NCBI RefSeq assembly: GCF_000327385.1
Contig: NW_008706795.1
Coordinates: 718,496-782,495, forward strand
Origin: Lottia gigantea
Taxonomy: Eukaryota > Mollusca > Gastropoda > Lottiidae
Reading direction: 5' to 3'
DNA: 64,000 nt
Shown here: piece after piece, positions 1 to 11,966 of the stretch
How positions within the stretch are numbered: position 1 is the stretch's first letter
How the letters are laid out: each line of letters opens with the position of its first letter
Notes under the pieces: model-generated
The model's input: the letters and a program-made list of their open reading frames with translations, nothing else
Told to the model about the DNA's origin: nothing
Databases searched by the model: none
Translations under genes and position numbers: made by a program

Positions 1-1662
1 TTAACCCAGATGATTATTACTATCCAGGATTGGATGAAATTGATCACATGTACCTGAAGGCCTGGTTGAAATTAGAAAAACGGGGAATTCGATCTAAAGG
101 AAGTGGAAGAGATGTTTTTAAATTCATATTACAGAGACAAACTGAAGCCTTTCATGAAACAGAAGAAGGAAGGAGACTAGAACGTGAAGCTGCTTCTGGA
201 ATTTCTGGTAAAGCATCCACAGTAGAGGTAAACATTATCAGAAAATCACGCAAACATGGAAAATCTAAAACTAGTATCGCAATTTCTCAACAGACAACTC
301 ATAAATGTTCAGAGAAAGTCTGTTCCCATAAGGGAGAGTTGTCTCAGATATCCAAATCATTAGAAGAGGTCCTGCATAATATGAAAATGGCGCGGGGCAA
401 TGAAAAAAATTATGAATATTGGGGAGAAGTACTGGAAAAACAAGTATCCCAACAACAAGAGGTCATTATTAAAGAGCACAGAGAACAAGTTGATAAAATT
501 TATCAAGAATTTGAAAGAGAAACAATGAAAGTGGGAAGCAGGAGAGAAGAAAACAATGATGATGAAAAAATGGATTCAGTAACCAAAGAAGATGGTTCAG
601 GTGTTGGTGAAAGGAAAGTAAAGGGGAATGAAGCAAAAATATCAAGAAATGAATCTAAAGAAGGAAAAAGTAAATCAAACGGGCTGACAAGTAAACCAAA
701 AGTGGCAAACTCTGAAGTGAAAGTTGAGAGCTCAAGCGAAGAAGACTGTATTGATAGTTCAAGTGAAGATGAGGAACAGAACTTGAGAATCTGTACCAAC
801 TGTAATAAAACAGAACCAGTTTTCAGAACATATAAAAAATGCCAAAGGTAAATACTTGTCTGATAACCTACTCTCTATTAGAGGTGGGAATTAGTTTCTG
901 ACCCTTTTGAGATCAATGCTGACAGTTTAGACCATTGTTAAGATAAAGCATCCATTCTAGTCTATTAATGACATTCAACTTCCATTCTAGACTTCTTTTA
1001 ACATAAAGCATCAATTCTAGACTAGTGATGGCATGAGAAACCTATACTTGACAACTGTTTAATGCGGAATCTATTCCTTACTCTGGAAATTTATAACTGA
1101 AATTATGGTATATGGTAAAAAGTTTTTTTTTAGAACTTAATATGGTTATTATTATATTTGTAGATGTCAAGAAGAAGGTATTACTGAATGTCGTTTCTAC
1201 TGTGGTCGTGATTGTCAAGGTAAGAATTATCAGGTTTTGACTGTCATAACCTAGTCATGTAGCAGATTAAGATTGTGAAGAGTCATCCTAGGGAATCAGT
1301 TTATTGCTATTTATAATTCATCTCATTAAAAATATAGATTGCAGATTCTTTTTTTCTGGCGTGCAATGATTTATTAATGCAATAAAGATGAGTCTCTAAA
1401 GCCAGCTTGACACTTGTATGATTTTTGTCTCTGCAATGACATTCAATTAGTCGTGACAAGGTTTGCAAACTGTATACGAAATGCACAAAATATTTTCGGC
1501 ATCACAGTGCTACTACTAGGTTAAATATAGTTTGAGCATTTTTCGTCCCTTATTTCAAGATTAACATTTATCAAATGAAAAGTAACTTTGTAATTAATTT
1601 TTATTTCAGTGGAAGATTGGTTAAAGAAACATAGAATGGAACATGTTGAAAACAAACTTTAG
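1..1662 (+). CDS. MYND-type zinc-finger protein, C-terminal part (5' end outside window)
   Basis: Three exons are visible: 1-847, 1164-1219 and 1610-1662 (TAG), each with GT/AG borders and matching phases. The frame is open from the first bases, so the gene starts upstream. The visible product is about 300 residues: a basic and glutamate-rich, probably disordered or coiled segment, a serine/acidic stretch (SSSEEDCIDSSSEDEE), then a C-terminal cysteine cluster. The cluster is assembled across the exons: CTNC, then CQRC, then YCGRDCQ, and a final KKHRMEH. That spacing fits the MYND zinc finger, a protein-protein interaction module that binds two zinc ions. The MYND finger is split over three exons and lies at the extreme C-terminus. 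I do not recognise the family of the rest, so no gene symbol is given. Other treble-clef fingers are possible but less likely. Confidence 0.75.
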
Positions 1663-1700
1663 ATATTACAATTTATGTTGATTTAGGCTGTTTCAAATAT

Positions 1701-2010
1701 TAAAGGGATTGTAAAGAGGTTTTCTAAAAAAGTTTGGTCTTTCGGGGACACTGATAGCCTCAATTTGCAGCATTTCAAATTTTTAACAGACTTCTGTGGT
1801 TTCTGCAATTCCACCAAAGCTTAGTGTCTGATGATGTCAGAAGGCCTTAAGTGAAACAAGCATATTTCGCAATTAGTGATGTCATCAAAGACTTAGTTTT
1901 ACTGGAATTGCAGGAACCACAAAAGATAGAAAATTGAAATGGTGGAAATTAATGCTATCAGTGTCCCCAATACACATAAAAAATTTAGAAAAACACTTTA
2001 CAGTCTCTTG
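1701..2010. mobile_element. Foldback MITE, family A
   Basis: The left end (taaagggattgtaaagaggt) and the right end (ctctttacaatccc-like, here aaacactttacagtctctt) are inverted copies. The arms continue inward with the complementary pairs cactgatagc/gctatcagtg and ctgcaattcc/ggaattgcag, so almost the whole 310 bp can fold into one hairpin. It has no coding capacity. Related copies lie at 17670-17931, 30384-30672, 31540-31686, 38491-38584, 51016-51130, 53050-53233, 54163-54474, 54994-55029, 59636-59745 and 63481-63650. This is a non-autonomous DNA element; the parent transposon is not visible. Confidence 0.75.
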
Positions 2011-2999
2011 TTTTTGGTCACAGATCTGGCGATCTAGCCATATGGCCATATTTTGGTATTGATATCACTATCAGTATAAATTCCTGTACCGGTATGGATT
2101 TTCATACTGGTATATGGCCCAGCCCTTTTTATTATAATATTTGAATTGTGTGAGATATTGAGACAAAAATATCTGTTTGACAAATTCGAAAATTTAAAAA
2201 GCAAATTATTGGATGCTTCATGTAATTGTTTTAAAATATTAATGATGATGTTATGTATATTCTGGCGAGAAATCTGTACAAATTATATTTATGGCATGCT
2301 TTTTGGACTATTGAAAGAATTTAAACTGTATTTACTCGTTCCAATTTCCAGATGTGTAAAGTGTTTGGACAAGTAGTCTAAGATATTTTTTCTTTAAAAT
2401 TTTCTGTGATGACATCTTTTTATATTTTTTGGAATCAAATTTATGCCACACACATTGCATTTTTTTTTTTACAAACAACAAACACATATATATATATGTT
2501 GGCACCCATGTCTGTCTGTTGTTAGACACTAAACTTATGAATCTGTAGTTAACAAATCAATTTGAGCACTTTCTGGTAATGAAGAGCAGAGTTATTACTC
2601 TTGCAAATTTGCAACAAATACATTTTTTTCCATAAAATTTAATGCATTCAAAATTCATTCAGAGTTTCTTCTCTTATGAACATTGGGTTATGGGATAGTT
2701 ACTATTCTGCCCATCAGGGATACTAATCTTATATTTGCAAAAGTTTAACATTCCATGGTGCCTCTGATGCACATTAAAAGAAGGAACCAATTTAAACATG
2801 TATTCGTACAGAATGAAAATAATTAGTCATTTACTGTCAGTATTTAATGTTGCCATCAAGAACATCTTCAGTGGATATACAAAAAAAAAAATGGCTTCTT
2901 AATTCAGTTATTTTCTATTTCTAACTCAAATAATTCAAAATAATTTATTAGTATACTTTTCCTATTATACAATAAAACCCAGGAGAAATTTTGATGAAA

Positions 3000-3400
3000 T
3001 TATACTGTAGTCTAAGGTTTCTAAATGAAATGAAGTAATACATAACTATTAAGGCTTAATATATGTTTGATTATATTATACTATAGTCCAAGATTCCAAA
3101 ATGAAACAAAAAAAAAACATATCTTTTAAGGCTTCTAAATGATATGAATGATGTAATACAAAAATCTATTAAGGCCTACAATTTTGGTGATTTAATACTG
3201 TAGTCTAAGGCTTCTAAATGAAATGAAATAATACAGATATCTATTAAGGCCTACTATTTGGGTGATCTGATACTTTAGTTTAAGGTTTAAAAATGAAATG
3301 AAATAGTAACAAAATCTAAGGTCTTCAATTTTGGTGAAAGTCTATAGTCCAAGGCTCCAAAATGGAATAAAATAATACAGATATCTATTAAGGCCTAAAT
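3000..3400. repeat. Degenerate tandem repeat, about 80 bp unit
   Basis: About five diverged copies of a unit with the landmarks tgtagtctaaggcttctaaa, gaaataatacagatatctat and taaggcctac. Copies differ by substitutions and small indels. No function is evident. Confidence 0.6.
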
Positions 3401-3605
3401 GACTCATGAATACATATAAAAATATGTATAAAAGCGCTGAATAACTTATATCTGAATGTTGTGTTCAGACACATGTCTATGGGGCATAAAGAAATAGGCA
3501 TATGTAAGGTACCACAAGATATATATGGATATGACATTTATTAATTCGACCTTAGACCTGCTCATACAGGCACAGTTATCAAAGAAAACAGTATGTATAT
3601 CCATA

Positions 3606-3906
3606 TTAAAGGAACAGATGCGTCATTTTTTTGACCAATCGTACCTAAGTGACAGAAACGAAAACAGTCATTCTGTTCACAGCTCAAATTTGAGCCTTCA
3701 AATCCATGTGTGTCTAGAATTATCCGTGTTTGAATGTTAAAATGGACTTGTCATTTTATGACACTCTGTGATATATAGAACAGACATCTATAGAAATAGA
3801 AAGTAAAATTTGAGGTATGAGGTATATATCTAATATTTCTGAAGACTATCAACGTATTTTCAAGACTCTAATCAACCCCCAAAAATGGCAAACCTGTTCC
3901 TTTAAA
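3606..3906. mobile_element. Foldback MITE-like element, family B
   Basis: It starts with taaaggaacag and ends with ctgttcctttaaaa, a terminal inverted repeat. Internal landmarks are gaccaatcgtacc, cttcaaatccatgtgtgtct and aatcaacccccaaaaatggc. Four further copies occur in both orientations at 16386-16697, 33393-33728, 34928-35258 and 43898-44212. It is about 300 bp and non-coding. Confidence 0.7.
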
Positions 3907-4721
3907 AGTGAAAGCAGAAGAGCGATTTTGACTTTTTATCTTTATCCATCTTGTAATAACTTATAAGGTTATATCTAAAATAACAAAGTTTCTCTTTAAA
4001 AATTCTACACACATCTTAACAGTATTTACAAATAAACAAACAAAAATAAATATATAATCTTCTAAACATAAACAACTAAAATTACAATATATAAATAGTA
4101 TTAGGCAAACATTTGAACATTGAAAGGATTAACCTTAAGTCATACATATCATTTAAAAATATTTACCAATGTGCTAAATTTAATTTTCTACTAGGCAACC
4201 ACTAGCTCAATAACCAAGCTCTTGTACCTATAAAGTATACGCATACAACAAATGTTAAGCACACTTATAAAATGAAATTTGATCAGGCACTTTTTTTTTT
4301 TTTACACAAGATATCAATCATTGGTTACTTTTTTTTTAGGATCTGCCACATTCATAAATAATGCATGTAATCTGTGAATATTCAAATGTATGTCTACTTA
4401 TTCTATAGCACTAACAATTTCTTTCTTTAGACCAGACCAATTTATTTTCTTGTTTTACAGATTTTTTTAAAAGAAGGAGGTGCTTGAAGGGTGAGAGAAA
4501 AAAAGCCAGGATTTCATCAAAAATCATATATTTTATCAATAGTTTCTGATGATGATTTTTTTCGAAGAGCTGATGGGTTTTTTTTTTTCAGATCTATAAA
4601 GCTAGAAATAAATTGGTCTGGCCTTAGATAAAAAGCATAATCATAAATTTAATTTTTGGCAATGAAACCTAACATATCATTTAATTTGTATTATGACCTA
4701 GACTTAATAACCATCTAAAAT

Positions 4722-7700
4722 TTATTTTACAGCAGTTGGAAGTTTATGTCGAGTTCTAACAATTTGTGATTTAGGACGATACCCCATGGGGGACAAACTT
4801 AGACAAATAAAATTACTAGCATCTAGTCCTCTCAATTTATCAGGTACTTGACCATCATATGTGGAACTTGATGATGGTCTATGAAGGATGACATCATCTT
4901 TAGATGTACCAGGACTTCCATAACTATCAACACCAGCTCCACCAATCTCTCCACCCCAAGCAGAACGTGGACCATGATGACCCTGAGAAGGTTTAAATCG
5001 GAAATCTTTTGGCAAGAATACTCCATGAACTGCATCCAATCTGGACTTTGTTATCTGTTTCTTGAAATCTTTCTTGGTGTTTCCATATCCATTAAAGATG
5101 TTGTCACAGAAGAGAAGATTGCCGTCTGAGTAGATCAGGATCATTCCAGGAACAGCATTATGTCTGGTAAGCAGTAAGGGCTGGGTGTGGTCAGAATGAT
5201 CAGCTGCTGTGTTGATGTCATACTTCAACAGTCTGAATGTATCACAATAACACTGTTGACACGGTCTCATGCGATTTCGATTCTGCTTCGTATACATTTT
5301 CTCTAAAAGTTCAAATACTTCATTACGTTTAGGAAACAATGAAGAAACCACAGTAATAACTTGTAATTGGGCATTTGGCACAACTTTAGATATAAATAGA
5401 TCAAATTCAATGTCCGTGATGTTTGGAATAAGGTAACGGCTACAACGACAGTTGACATGGGTCATTCCCATTAAACGTTGACACAGTACTACAGGACATG
5501 TTTCACAAGTAGAGATAACTGTAGCTTCATCAATAGGTTCTTTAACAGAAGATTTTGGACGAGCTGAATGGATTCTGCTACGTGGTGATGAAGACAGAGA
5601 GAACAATTTGGTGACATCAGCTACAGCAGCAGATAGTGATGTCAGTGATAGGGACATCTTTCTACCATCACCACATCCATGGCTGTCACCTTTATCATCA
5701 TCAAATTTAACAGAACCTCCACCAGCTTTTGAAGAGAGAGCTGAAGTCTTTCGTGTATGACCCGCTGGTGCTGAAGGAATACGAGATGATCCATATGGTT
5801 GTTTGTTACCAATACCAAGAGTTACTCCCCTTGATTCTGTTTCAAACCTTGATGGTTTAGCTGATTGAGAATAACGTTTACGACTGGTTGGTACATCTTG
5901 GACACCATGAAGGCAAGGAGAGCTGAAACCGAAAGCAGTTCTGTATGTTTCCATCCAATCATCAATCAAACCTTTCCCTTTTCGTAACAATTTGGCATAA
6001 TCTTTTTCAGCGTCTGTCCCATACATGGTGACTTCTGGAATTTCTAACAGTTTGGGAATATCTGGATCACTTTCTCCATTCACCTTATCTTTATCTTTCT
6101 TTTTCTTCATTTTTAATTTGGAATATGATAATCTTAACAATTCTTTAGCAGCATTTGATGTGAAGTTGAATGTAGTAAGGAGCTGATCATTTTCATCAGC
6201 ATTTGGTTCCACAGCTTCAGCAGAGGCACTCACAAGAAATTTAGCACTTTCTTTTTCAAAATTGTACACAATGGACATCTGAGAAAAGGCTGCACATCGG
6301 AAATTAATGGCTTTGTTAAGTTGTAGATTAATTGTACTTGGAATTTTGACATTGCCAGTTGGCCATTTCCATTTCTTAGTAGCAAGACCATCTTTATCTG
6401 CCAAATGACCTCCGATTGATGTAGCAAGAAACCAAACAGTACCATTATCATGATAAACACAGCCAGTACCAATTGGTGTGAAACACCCTAACATCTTCAT
6501 ATCCTCATCATCATCATAAACCAAGGTATAATATCCTGGACGACCATGACTTGCTGAACTGTATACTATAGCTGGACGTCCAGATGGATAATAGACAACA
6601 GACGTCCCATCAGAATGACCAGACAACATCAAATTCTTGCCTTCATATTTATCATCATTAATCTTTGGAATTCGTGGACTTCCACCATGGATGGCTGGAC
6701 TGACCTCTGGTTTCACTGGAGATCTACGATATTTAATCAATGTTTCAAGACGTGTATCACCATAGTAACGAACTTGTACTGGTTTATCTTGAACTACATC
6801 TTTCTCCTTCTGTGTGGCCATTGTTTTCAAAGATTTTTGTAGTATTTGAATACACCATTCCAAAACTTGTTCTCTTTCAATCTGCATTTCATCTCCTTTA
6901 TTCATTATCCAACCTTTATCTTCACACAGTTTAGAAGAAAGTTCAAAATGGATCACAGACGTGTTAAGATGTGGAAGACCACCTCTCATTTCTGGGGAAT
7001 CTGGTCCATGATTAGATGCCATATTACGTTTAGCAGGTGCAGGGGATTTTTTAGAGGCACTTCCTGTCCTTTCAACTCGATTCTTGTGTCTTGATGTCAT
7101 TGTAGAATTTTTACTGTCACTGCGTCGTGTTGTTTTCTCATGTTTAACCTCAACATCATCACCTTCGTGGCCAGGCGCTACTTTCGTTTTATTTCCCCGT
7201 TTCTTGGCAGGAATATGCTCTGTGATTACAGACTGTTCCTGACGTATTGCTTCATTATCAACTACAACATTTTTATGTCCATCTTCACTGCCAATTTCAC
7301 TAGATTTCAGGAATTGTTCTCTGATTGCAACTGTCTGCCAGTCTCGTGGTAAATATATGACATCAGCAGTCAATTCTTTATATGACATCATCAACTGATA
7401 CTCCAAACTTTTAGGGATGAGATTTGGACTAAGAACATCTTTAAATATCCACAATAATTGAGACAGTTGCTCCAAAATAGTGCCAGATGACCCTTTAGCT
7501 GACTCAAATAAAAATCTTTGCGAGTCTTCATCCTGTACAAATACAGAATCAAATTGATTCTTCAGGTGTTGAAATGTGTTGCCAATATCGACGCCATGTT
7601 TTTCCAAATTGGCTAGATTGTTCAATTCTTCTTGTTTCTGCTGTCGCTCCTTGTTTGCCAACAGAGCAGCAACTTTTGGGTTCAAATGAGCAAACTTCAA

Positions 7701-7799
7701 ACTTTCTGGTAATTCCTCGGGTAGTTTTCTGCATCGTTTAGGTCTTTCACGCAGACTTTTTTGTTCATAAAAGAACGCTGCAGAGTTGGAATTGTTCAT
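4722..7799 (-). CDS. FAM194-domain protein, C3orf20/ERICH6-like, intronless
   Basis: One uninterrupted frame of 1025 residues with the ATG at 7799. Residues about 385-530 carry the FAM194 signature: DGTSVVYYPSGRPAIVY, then MLGCFTPIGTGCVYHDNGTVWF and a repeat-like beta-rich segment. Residues about 545-600 are lysine-rich, and 640-760 are serine-rich and probably disordered. A second conserved region at about 760-935 has paired cysteines (C765, C768, C773, CRC at 784-786, CQQCYC at 847-852), then GMILIYSDGNLLFCDN. The combination of FAM194 plus a Cys-rich C-terminal region recalls vertebrate C3orf20 rather than the shorter ERICH6, but I cannot align them here. FAM194 proteins have no established biochemical role; mammalian members are testis-biased. 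The gene starts about 330 bp from the first exon of the MEIG1 homologue on the other strand. The lack of introns is striking beside a 21-exon neighbour. Confidence 0.8.
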   Translation of the reverse strand: MNNSNSAAFFYEQKSLRERPKRCRKLPEELPESLKFAHLNPKVAALLANKERQQKQEELNNLANLEKHGVDIGNTFQHLKNQFDSVFVQDEDSQRFLFESAKGSSGTILEQLSQLLWIFKDVLSPNLIPKSLEYQLMMSYKELTADVIYLPRDWQTVAIREQFLKSSEIGSEDGHKNVVVDNEAIRQEQSVITEHIPAKKRGNKTKVAPGHEGDDVEVKHEKTTRRSDSKNSTMTSRHKNRVERTGSASKKSPAPAKRNMASNHGPDSPEMRGGLPHLNTSVIHFELSSKLCEDKGWIMNKGDEMQIEREQVLEWCIQILQKSLKTMATQKEKDVVQDKPVQVRYYGDTRLETLIKYRRSPVKPEVSPAIHGGSPRIPKINDDKYEGKNLMLSGHSDGTSVVYYPSGRPAIVYSSASHGRPGYYTLVYDDDEDMKMLGCFTPIGTGCVYHDNGTVWFLATSIGGHLADKDGLATKKWKWPTGNVKIPSTINLQLNKAINFRCAAFSQMSIVYNFEKESAKFLVSASAEAVEPNADENDQLLTTFNFTSNAAKELLRLSYSKLKMKKKKDKDKVNGESDPDIPKLLEIPEVTMYGTDAEKDYAKLLRKGKGLIDDWMETYRTAFGFSSPCLHGVQDVPTSRKRYSQSAKPSRFETESRGVTLGIGNKQPYGSSRIPSAPAGHTRKTSALSSKAGGGSVKFDDDKGDSHGCGDGRKMSLSLTSLSAAVADVTKLFSLSSSPRSRIHSARPKSSVKEPIDEATVISTCETCPVVLCQRLMGMTHVNCRCSRYLIPNITDIEFDLFISKVVPNAQLQVITVVSSLFPKRNEVFELLEKMYTKQNRNRMRPCQQCYCDTFRLLKYDINTAADHSDHTQPLLLTRHNAVPGMILIYSDGNLLFCDNIFNGYGNTKKDFKKQITKSRLDAVHGVFLPKDFRFKPSQGHHGPRSAWGGEIGGAGVDSYGSPGTSKDDVILHRPSSSSTYDGQVPDKLRGLDASNFICLSLSPMGYRPKSQIVRTRHKLPTAVK

Positions 7800-8133
7800 A
7801 TTGGTATTTCACAGTTTATAAAAATGTCTCTTTTCACAGTAATTAACTCATTTTTCACACGAAATAATTAGCTAAATTGAAGTGAAAAATGTCAAAAGAA
7901 GTTTGTCAAACTGTTTGTTATTGTTTACGTCTGGTGAATTGTGTCTATTTCAACTCTTGAGTTATCTCCCCAGGAATTTTAGCCAATGAGAGTCGAGAAA
8001 ATTCTTTCGGCCCGGTCCTGGTTTGTTGTCATGTCGTTAAGCAACAATAATAACATCATAATTCATTTCACGACAAAATCGATCTGTGTTTTGTTTTAAA
8101 AATTTGATTTCCTTAAAAGTAATTAACATTTGG
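7800..8133. promoter_or_regulatory. Probable bidirectional promoter of the FAM194 and MEIG1 genes
   Basis: The two genes diverge from this stretch. The FAM194 ATG lies at 7799 on the minus strand. On the plus strand, a good donor (g|gtgagt at 8133) could end a non-coding first exon of MEIG1, whose coding exon begins exactly at an acceptor at 9135. No TATA box is obvious and the exact start sites cannot be read. The role is inferred from layout. Confidence 0.5.
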
Positions 8134-9134
8134 TGAGTAATTTTTAACACAGTTTTAATCGGTTAATCAGATTTCGATTAGGGATTGGATTAATTAGGCG
8201 TTTTAACTGTTTGATTATCTGTTTTAATGAAAAACATATCGTTTTGTTGTTTACAATAATCTGATTGAAATCGCGTCTTGACACATTGTTTGCCCTGTTA
8301 GGTCGAGGGTATTAAGTGTGTCACTAAGCATTCAATTGGCATTGTAAAAAAAAAACACTGTGAAGTCAATGGGCTGGATTGGATACAATAAATCTTTTTA
8401 GGAAAAAGTTTTAGAATAGGACATACCCGGTAGACTTTAATTAATAAGGTCTATTCTATCGGTGTTTTTTTATCTAAAAACAAACAAGGTGAGATTGTTG
8501 TGACTAATTCACTGCTATTTATGATATTTGATATAGGCCTACTTGTATCTTCTTTCATTTATATCTAGATTCTTAGAGATCTTTATGCATCAGATCAGGT
8601 CCGGTCAGGTTAAGATCATAGTCACAGGCATCTATACTGTACTATTATTATAGAGAGAGTCGACTATTGATAGACACAGATGTCTGTGATCATAGGTTAA
8701 CATCGTTAGGCCTACGGAAGAACTGGAGACTAATGTAACATTATAAACAAAAAGAATTCAGAATTGAATGAACAAGAGTAGGAATATGATGTCATAGAAA
8801 GAGTAAAATATCAAGATGTTACTTCCTTATGAGGCATCTAGTAATTATACAAATAATACACTAATTATGGATAACATTTACTGGTTCTGTTTAATTAACA
8901 AATATAACATTTTAAAGATGGCACTCTTATCTTTATCAAGCAAATGGTATTAATAAAGATATTGATTGAAACTTATTTTCTGAATTACTTCACCCGATGA
9001 ACTCAATGACGAAGGAATAAAATACTTTAGTCACTCTTCAAAGGTGACTCTTTACTTCTTTTTTTTTTCTGTGGAGTTTAAATTAATTCCATATAAGCTT
9101 ACTGGTAGCCTTCAATGTTTCTCCTTTATTTCAG

Positions 9135-10254
9135 ATGCCTTCATCTCGTCAGAGACTAAGTTTATTAGATATGAGTTCATTAAGCCCTCAACCAAAATCC
9201 ATGATGAGACCCAGTCAATGGACTGAACAAGTTGAAGAAGCTTACAGATTTCAACTGGCTGGATATCGAGATGAACTGGAATATTTAAAATATCAAAGAG
9301 CTGATGTTGTAAGTAAATCTAATAATGTGTTTTTAAAGTCTTTAATTTTACACCTGATGTCAAAATGTGATTTGTATAAAAGCTAAAAAACAAAAAATAA
9401 TGACCAAAGCTCTTTTCTTGAGTGACTAAGACTAGATACAGCCCCGTCGTTAGGGTGGGGTCCATGGGGGCTGGGTCTTAGCAAGGGAGAATTAAGCCCC
9501 AGCAAACTTTCTTAAGTTCAGCCGAGATATACTAATATACAGTGTCTTTGTGCAAAATCAAAAGGATGAATATCTTGATGGGGTTTTGCCACAAATTTTT
9601 ATGGGGGAACACCCAGACTACCAGATCATAGAACTCATGGTGCTTCACATTGATGGGCCCTGTCTAAACAGCTGAGCACAAAATCCATGCCCCAGCACTA
9701 ATTCCATCCTGGTGACGGGATGTGGCATGGTTAATAAGATAGCTCTGTCCTTACTTTGTATACAGGACCAATAATAGATATACACATACAGAGTAAAAAC
9801 TTTGCTATATAAATGAATGCGGATGAATTTTATCCAGGAGACTCCAGGGTAGAGATCACATTAAATAACAGAACATAATTTTATGATATACTACTCTATA
9901 GTCCATTGTATTTGTTTATTGCAGATTGATTCACAGGCTATACTTATTTTTGAAGTAACTTCTGTAAAATGCTAGATCATTTTTTTTTTACATAAAACTG
10001 TAACAATACTAAAAAAAGGATCAAATCTTTTAAAAATGGCTTGGGAGTATAGGTTTTCAGTGTTTAATATTGATTAGCTTGTTTCATTAATTAGTAATTA
10101 AAGTCTCTTTTCTTTCTATTTTCAGGTAGATAGATGGCCACACAATGGTTATATTAAAAAATTAATGCGTCGTGATGGATGTTTTTATTATTACAACAAA
10201 ACAAGGGAATGTCCTGACAAAGATGTCAACAAAACCAAAATATACTCCTATTAA
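9135..10254 (+). CDS. MEIG1: Meiosis-expressed gene 1 protein homologue
   Basis: Two coding exons, 9135-9308 and 10126-10254, joined in phase 0 by a gtaagt donor and ttttcag acceptor, encode about 100 residues. The ATG directly follows an acceptor (ttatttcag), so a non-coding exon lies upstream. The protein has the MEIG1 hallmark blocks: [20 protein letters not shown], then [33 protein letters not shown] and KIYSY at the end. MEIG1 is a small protein (88 residues in mammals) that binds PACRG and SPAG16 and supports manchette transport and assembly of the sperm tail. The N-terminal 25 residues are longer than in mammals and rich in Ser/Pro; an internal Met (DMSS) could be an alternative start. 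An AATAAA at 10868-10873 may be its poly(A) signal. Confidence 0.93.
9437..9735. mobile_element. Possible GC-rich foldback element in the MEIG1 intron
   Basis: The left end (agccccgtcgttagggtggg) and the right end (ccatcctggtgacgggatg) are imperfect inverted copies about 300 bp apart. The segment is richer in G and C than the surrounding intron. It resembles a short non-autonomous DNA transposon, but only one copy is visible here. Confidence 0.4.
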
Positions 10255-10809
10255 AACCACTTTTCAACTACAGTCAAACTTGTCAATAAAGGACAATGTA
10301 TTATAGAAATAACAAAATGACAGAAACTTAAATATCTTGACTTCAAGTAATATGTTTACTTGAAAAATTGCAGTGAATTTAGCAGACCAGATGATTGTTC
10401 ATTTAATACATGTTTTATCAGATGGAGGTTGTGATTGTTTTGAAATTAACTCAGCATTTTTGTATTATTTATTTTATCCTGTTTAAGTGATTGAATGCGT
10501 GAAGAGTAAATTGTAACACTAAGGGTTAAGATTTGGAATGGTGGTTTTGGAAAACTTTGAAGGAGCCTATGGTAGGGGCCAACAATCAAAATATAAGTGC
10601 AATTTAAGCTGTCTCATACTGCTGATTTTTTTCTCCAATTTTCTGTCTTAATATAGGTCAATGTTTAATTTAGTGTCTACACATTAGGAGACAAACGGGA
10701 AGGTATATAGGTTTAGATAGAATAAAAAAAAAAAATTCGAAGTTCATTTTAAAATGCTCAAGATGAAAATCTTTCTAGGACTAGAATGAACGAGATGCAC
10801 AGGAGAGAT

Positions 10810-10843
10810 AGAATGAATGAATGAATGAATGAATGAATGAATG
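10810..10843. repeat. (gaat)n microsatellite
   Basis: About seven perfect copies of the 4-bp unit in the MEIG1 3' flank. Confidence 0.9.
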
Positions 10844-11188
10844 TGGTATATTTTGTTTTAAATTAACAATAAATCTGTTTTATTTCATAACTCCTTTGTT
10901 TGTTACTTCTTAAATAACAATTTTTTTTACACCAGTGGTATTTCTATGAATCATTTGGCGAGGGGCCTGTAGTTTGTAGCAGCAGAATGGTCAAGGGGCT
11001 ATCATAACAATGATAAAGTCCCTCACCATAAAACATAGCAATAGATATGCTTGTAAAGCGACCCTTGGCATATGTGATCCCTTTTCTTTGGAATTCAAAT
11101 AATTACCAATCATGGTTCCACAAAATTTATAAATAAAGCTCTCCGAATCTCAAACAGTCTACACAATATAATAGGAGCTGGAACCAGA

Positions 11189-11966
11189 GTCACCACTCTT
11201 TCTCTGGAGATTCTGCCATTTCTTATTGTCACCATCGTATCTCTGGATAGTTTAATATTTCTTATTGTCACCACCGTATCTCTGGAGATTTTAATATTTC
11301 TTATTGTCACCCCCGTATCTCTGGAAATTTTAAAATTTCTTATTGTCACCACCGTATCTGGAGATTTTAAAATTTCTTATTGTCACCACCGTATATCTCT
11401 GGAGATTTTAATATTTTTTATTGTCACCCCCGTATCTCTGGAGATTTTAAAATTTCTCATTGTCACCACCGTATCTCTGGAGATTTTAATATTTCTTATT
11501 GTCACCCCCGTATCTCTGGAGATTTTAATATTTCTTATTGTCACCCCCGTATCTCTGGAGATTTTAATATTCCTCATTGTCACTCCCGTATCGCTGGATA
11601 CTTTAATATTTTTTATTGTCACCCCCGTATCTCTGGAGATTTTAATATTTCTTATTGTCACCCCCGTATCTCTGAAGATTTTAATATTTCTTATTGTCAC
11701 CCCCGTATCTCTGGAGATTTTAATATTTCTTATTGTCACCCCCGTATCTCTGGAGATTTTAATATTTCTTATTGTCACATCCGTATCTCTGGAGATTTTA
11801 ATATTTCTTATTGTCACCCCCGTATCTCTGGAGATTTTAATTAGTGTGATTTCAACATTTCCTATTGTTTCCAAACGCATAGAGATTTTAATATTTCTTA
11901 CTGTCACCATCGTATATATATAGATTTCTTATTGTCACCACTGTATTTCTAGAGATTGTAATATTG
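11189..11966. repeat. 39-bp minisatellite
   Basis: About 19 tandem copies of a 39-bp unit with the landmarks tctctggagattttaatatt and cttattgtcacccccgta. The central copies are nearly identical and the edge copies are more diverged, as expected from unequal exchange. Because 39 is a multiple of three and the unit lacks stops in several frames, long open frames appear on both strands (154 and 175 codons). These are by-products of the repeat. Confidence 0.95.

Larger units (their letters stand above)
1663..4721. other. Intergenic region between convergent genes
   Basis: About 3 kb between the stop of the MYND gene and the stop of the FAM194 gene. It is AT-rich and holds one foldback element of each of two families (1701-2010 and 3606-3906) and a degenerate tandem repeat (3000-3400). 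The rest probably contains the two 3' untranslated regions. Short open frames here have no recognisable protein character. Confidence 0.6.

Noticed and set aside
11380-11910. Long overlapping open frames on both strands (154 and 175 codons)
   Set aside because: They are produced by the 39-bp minisatellite, whose unit is a multiple of three and free of stops in several frames. The peptides are simple 13-residue repeats on both strands.
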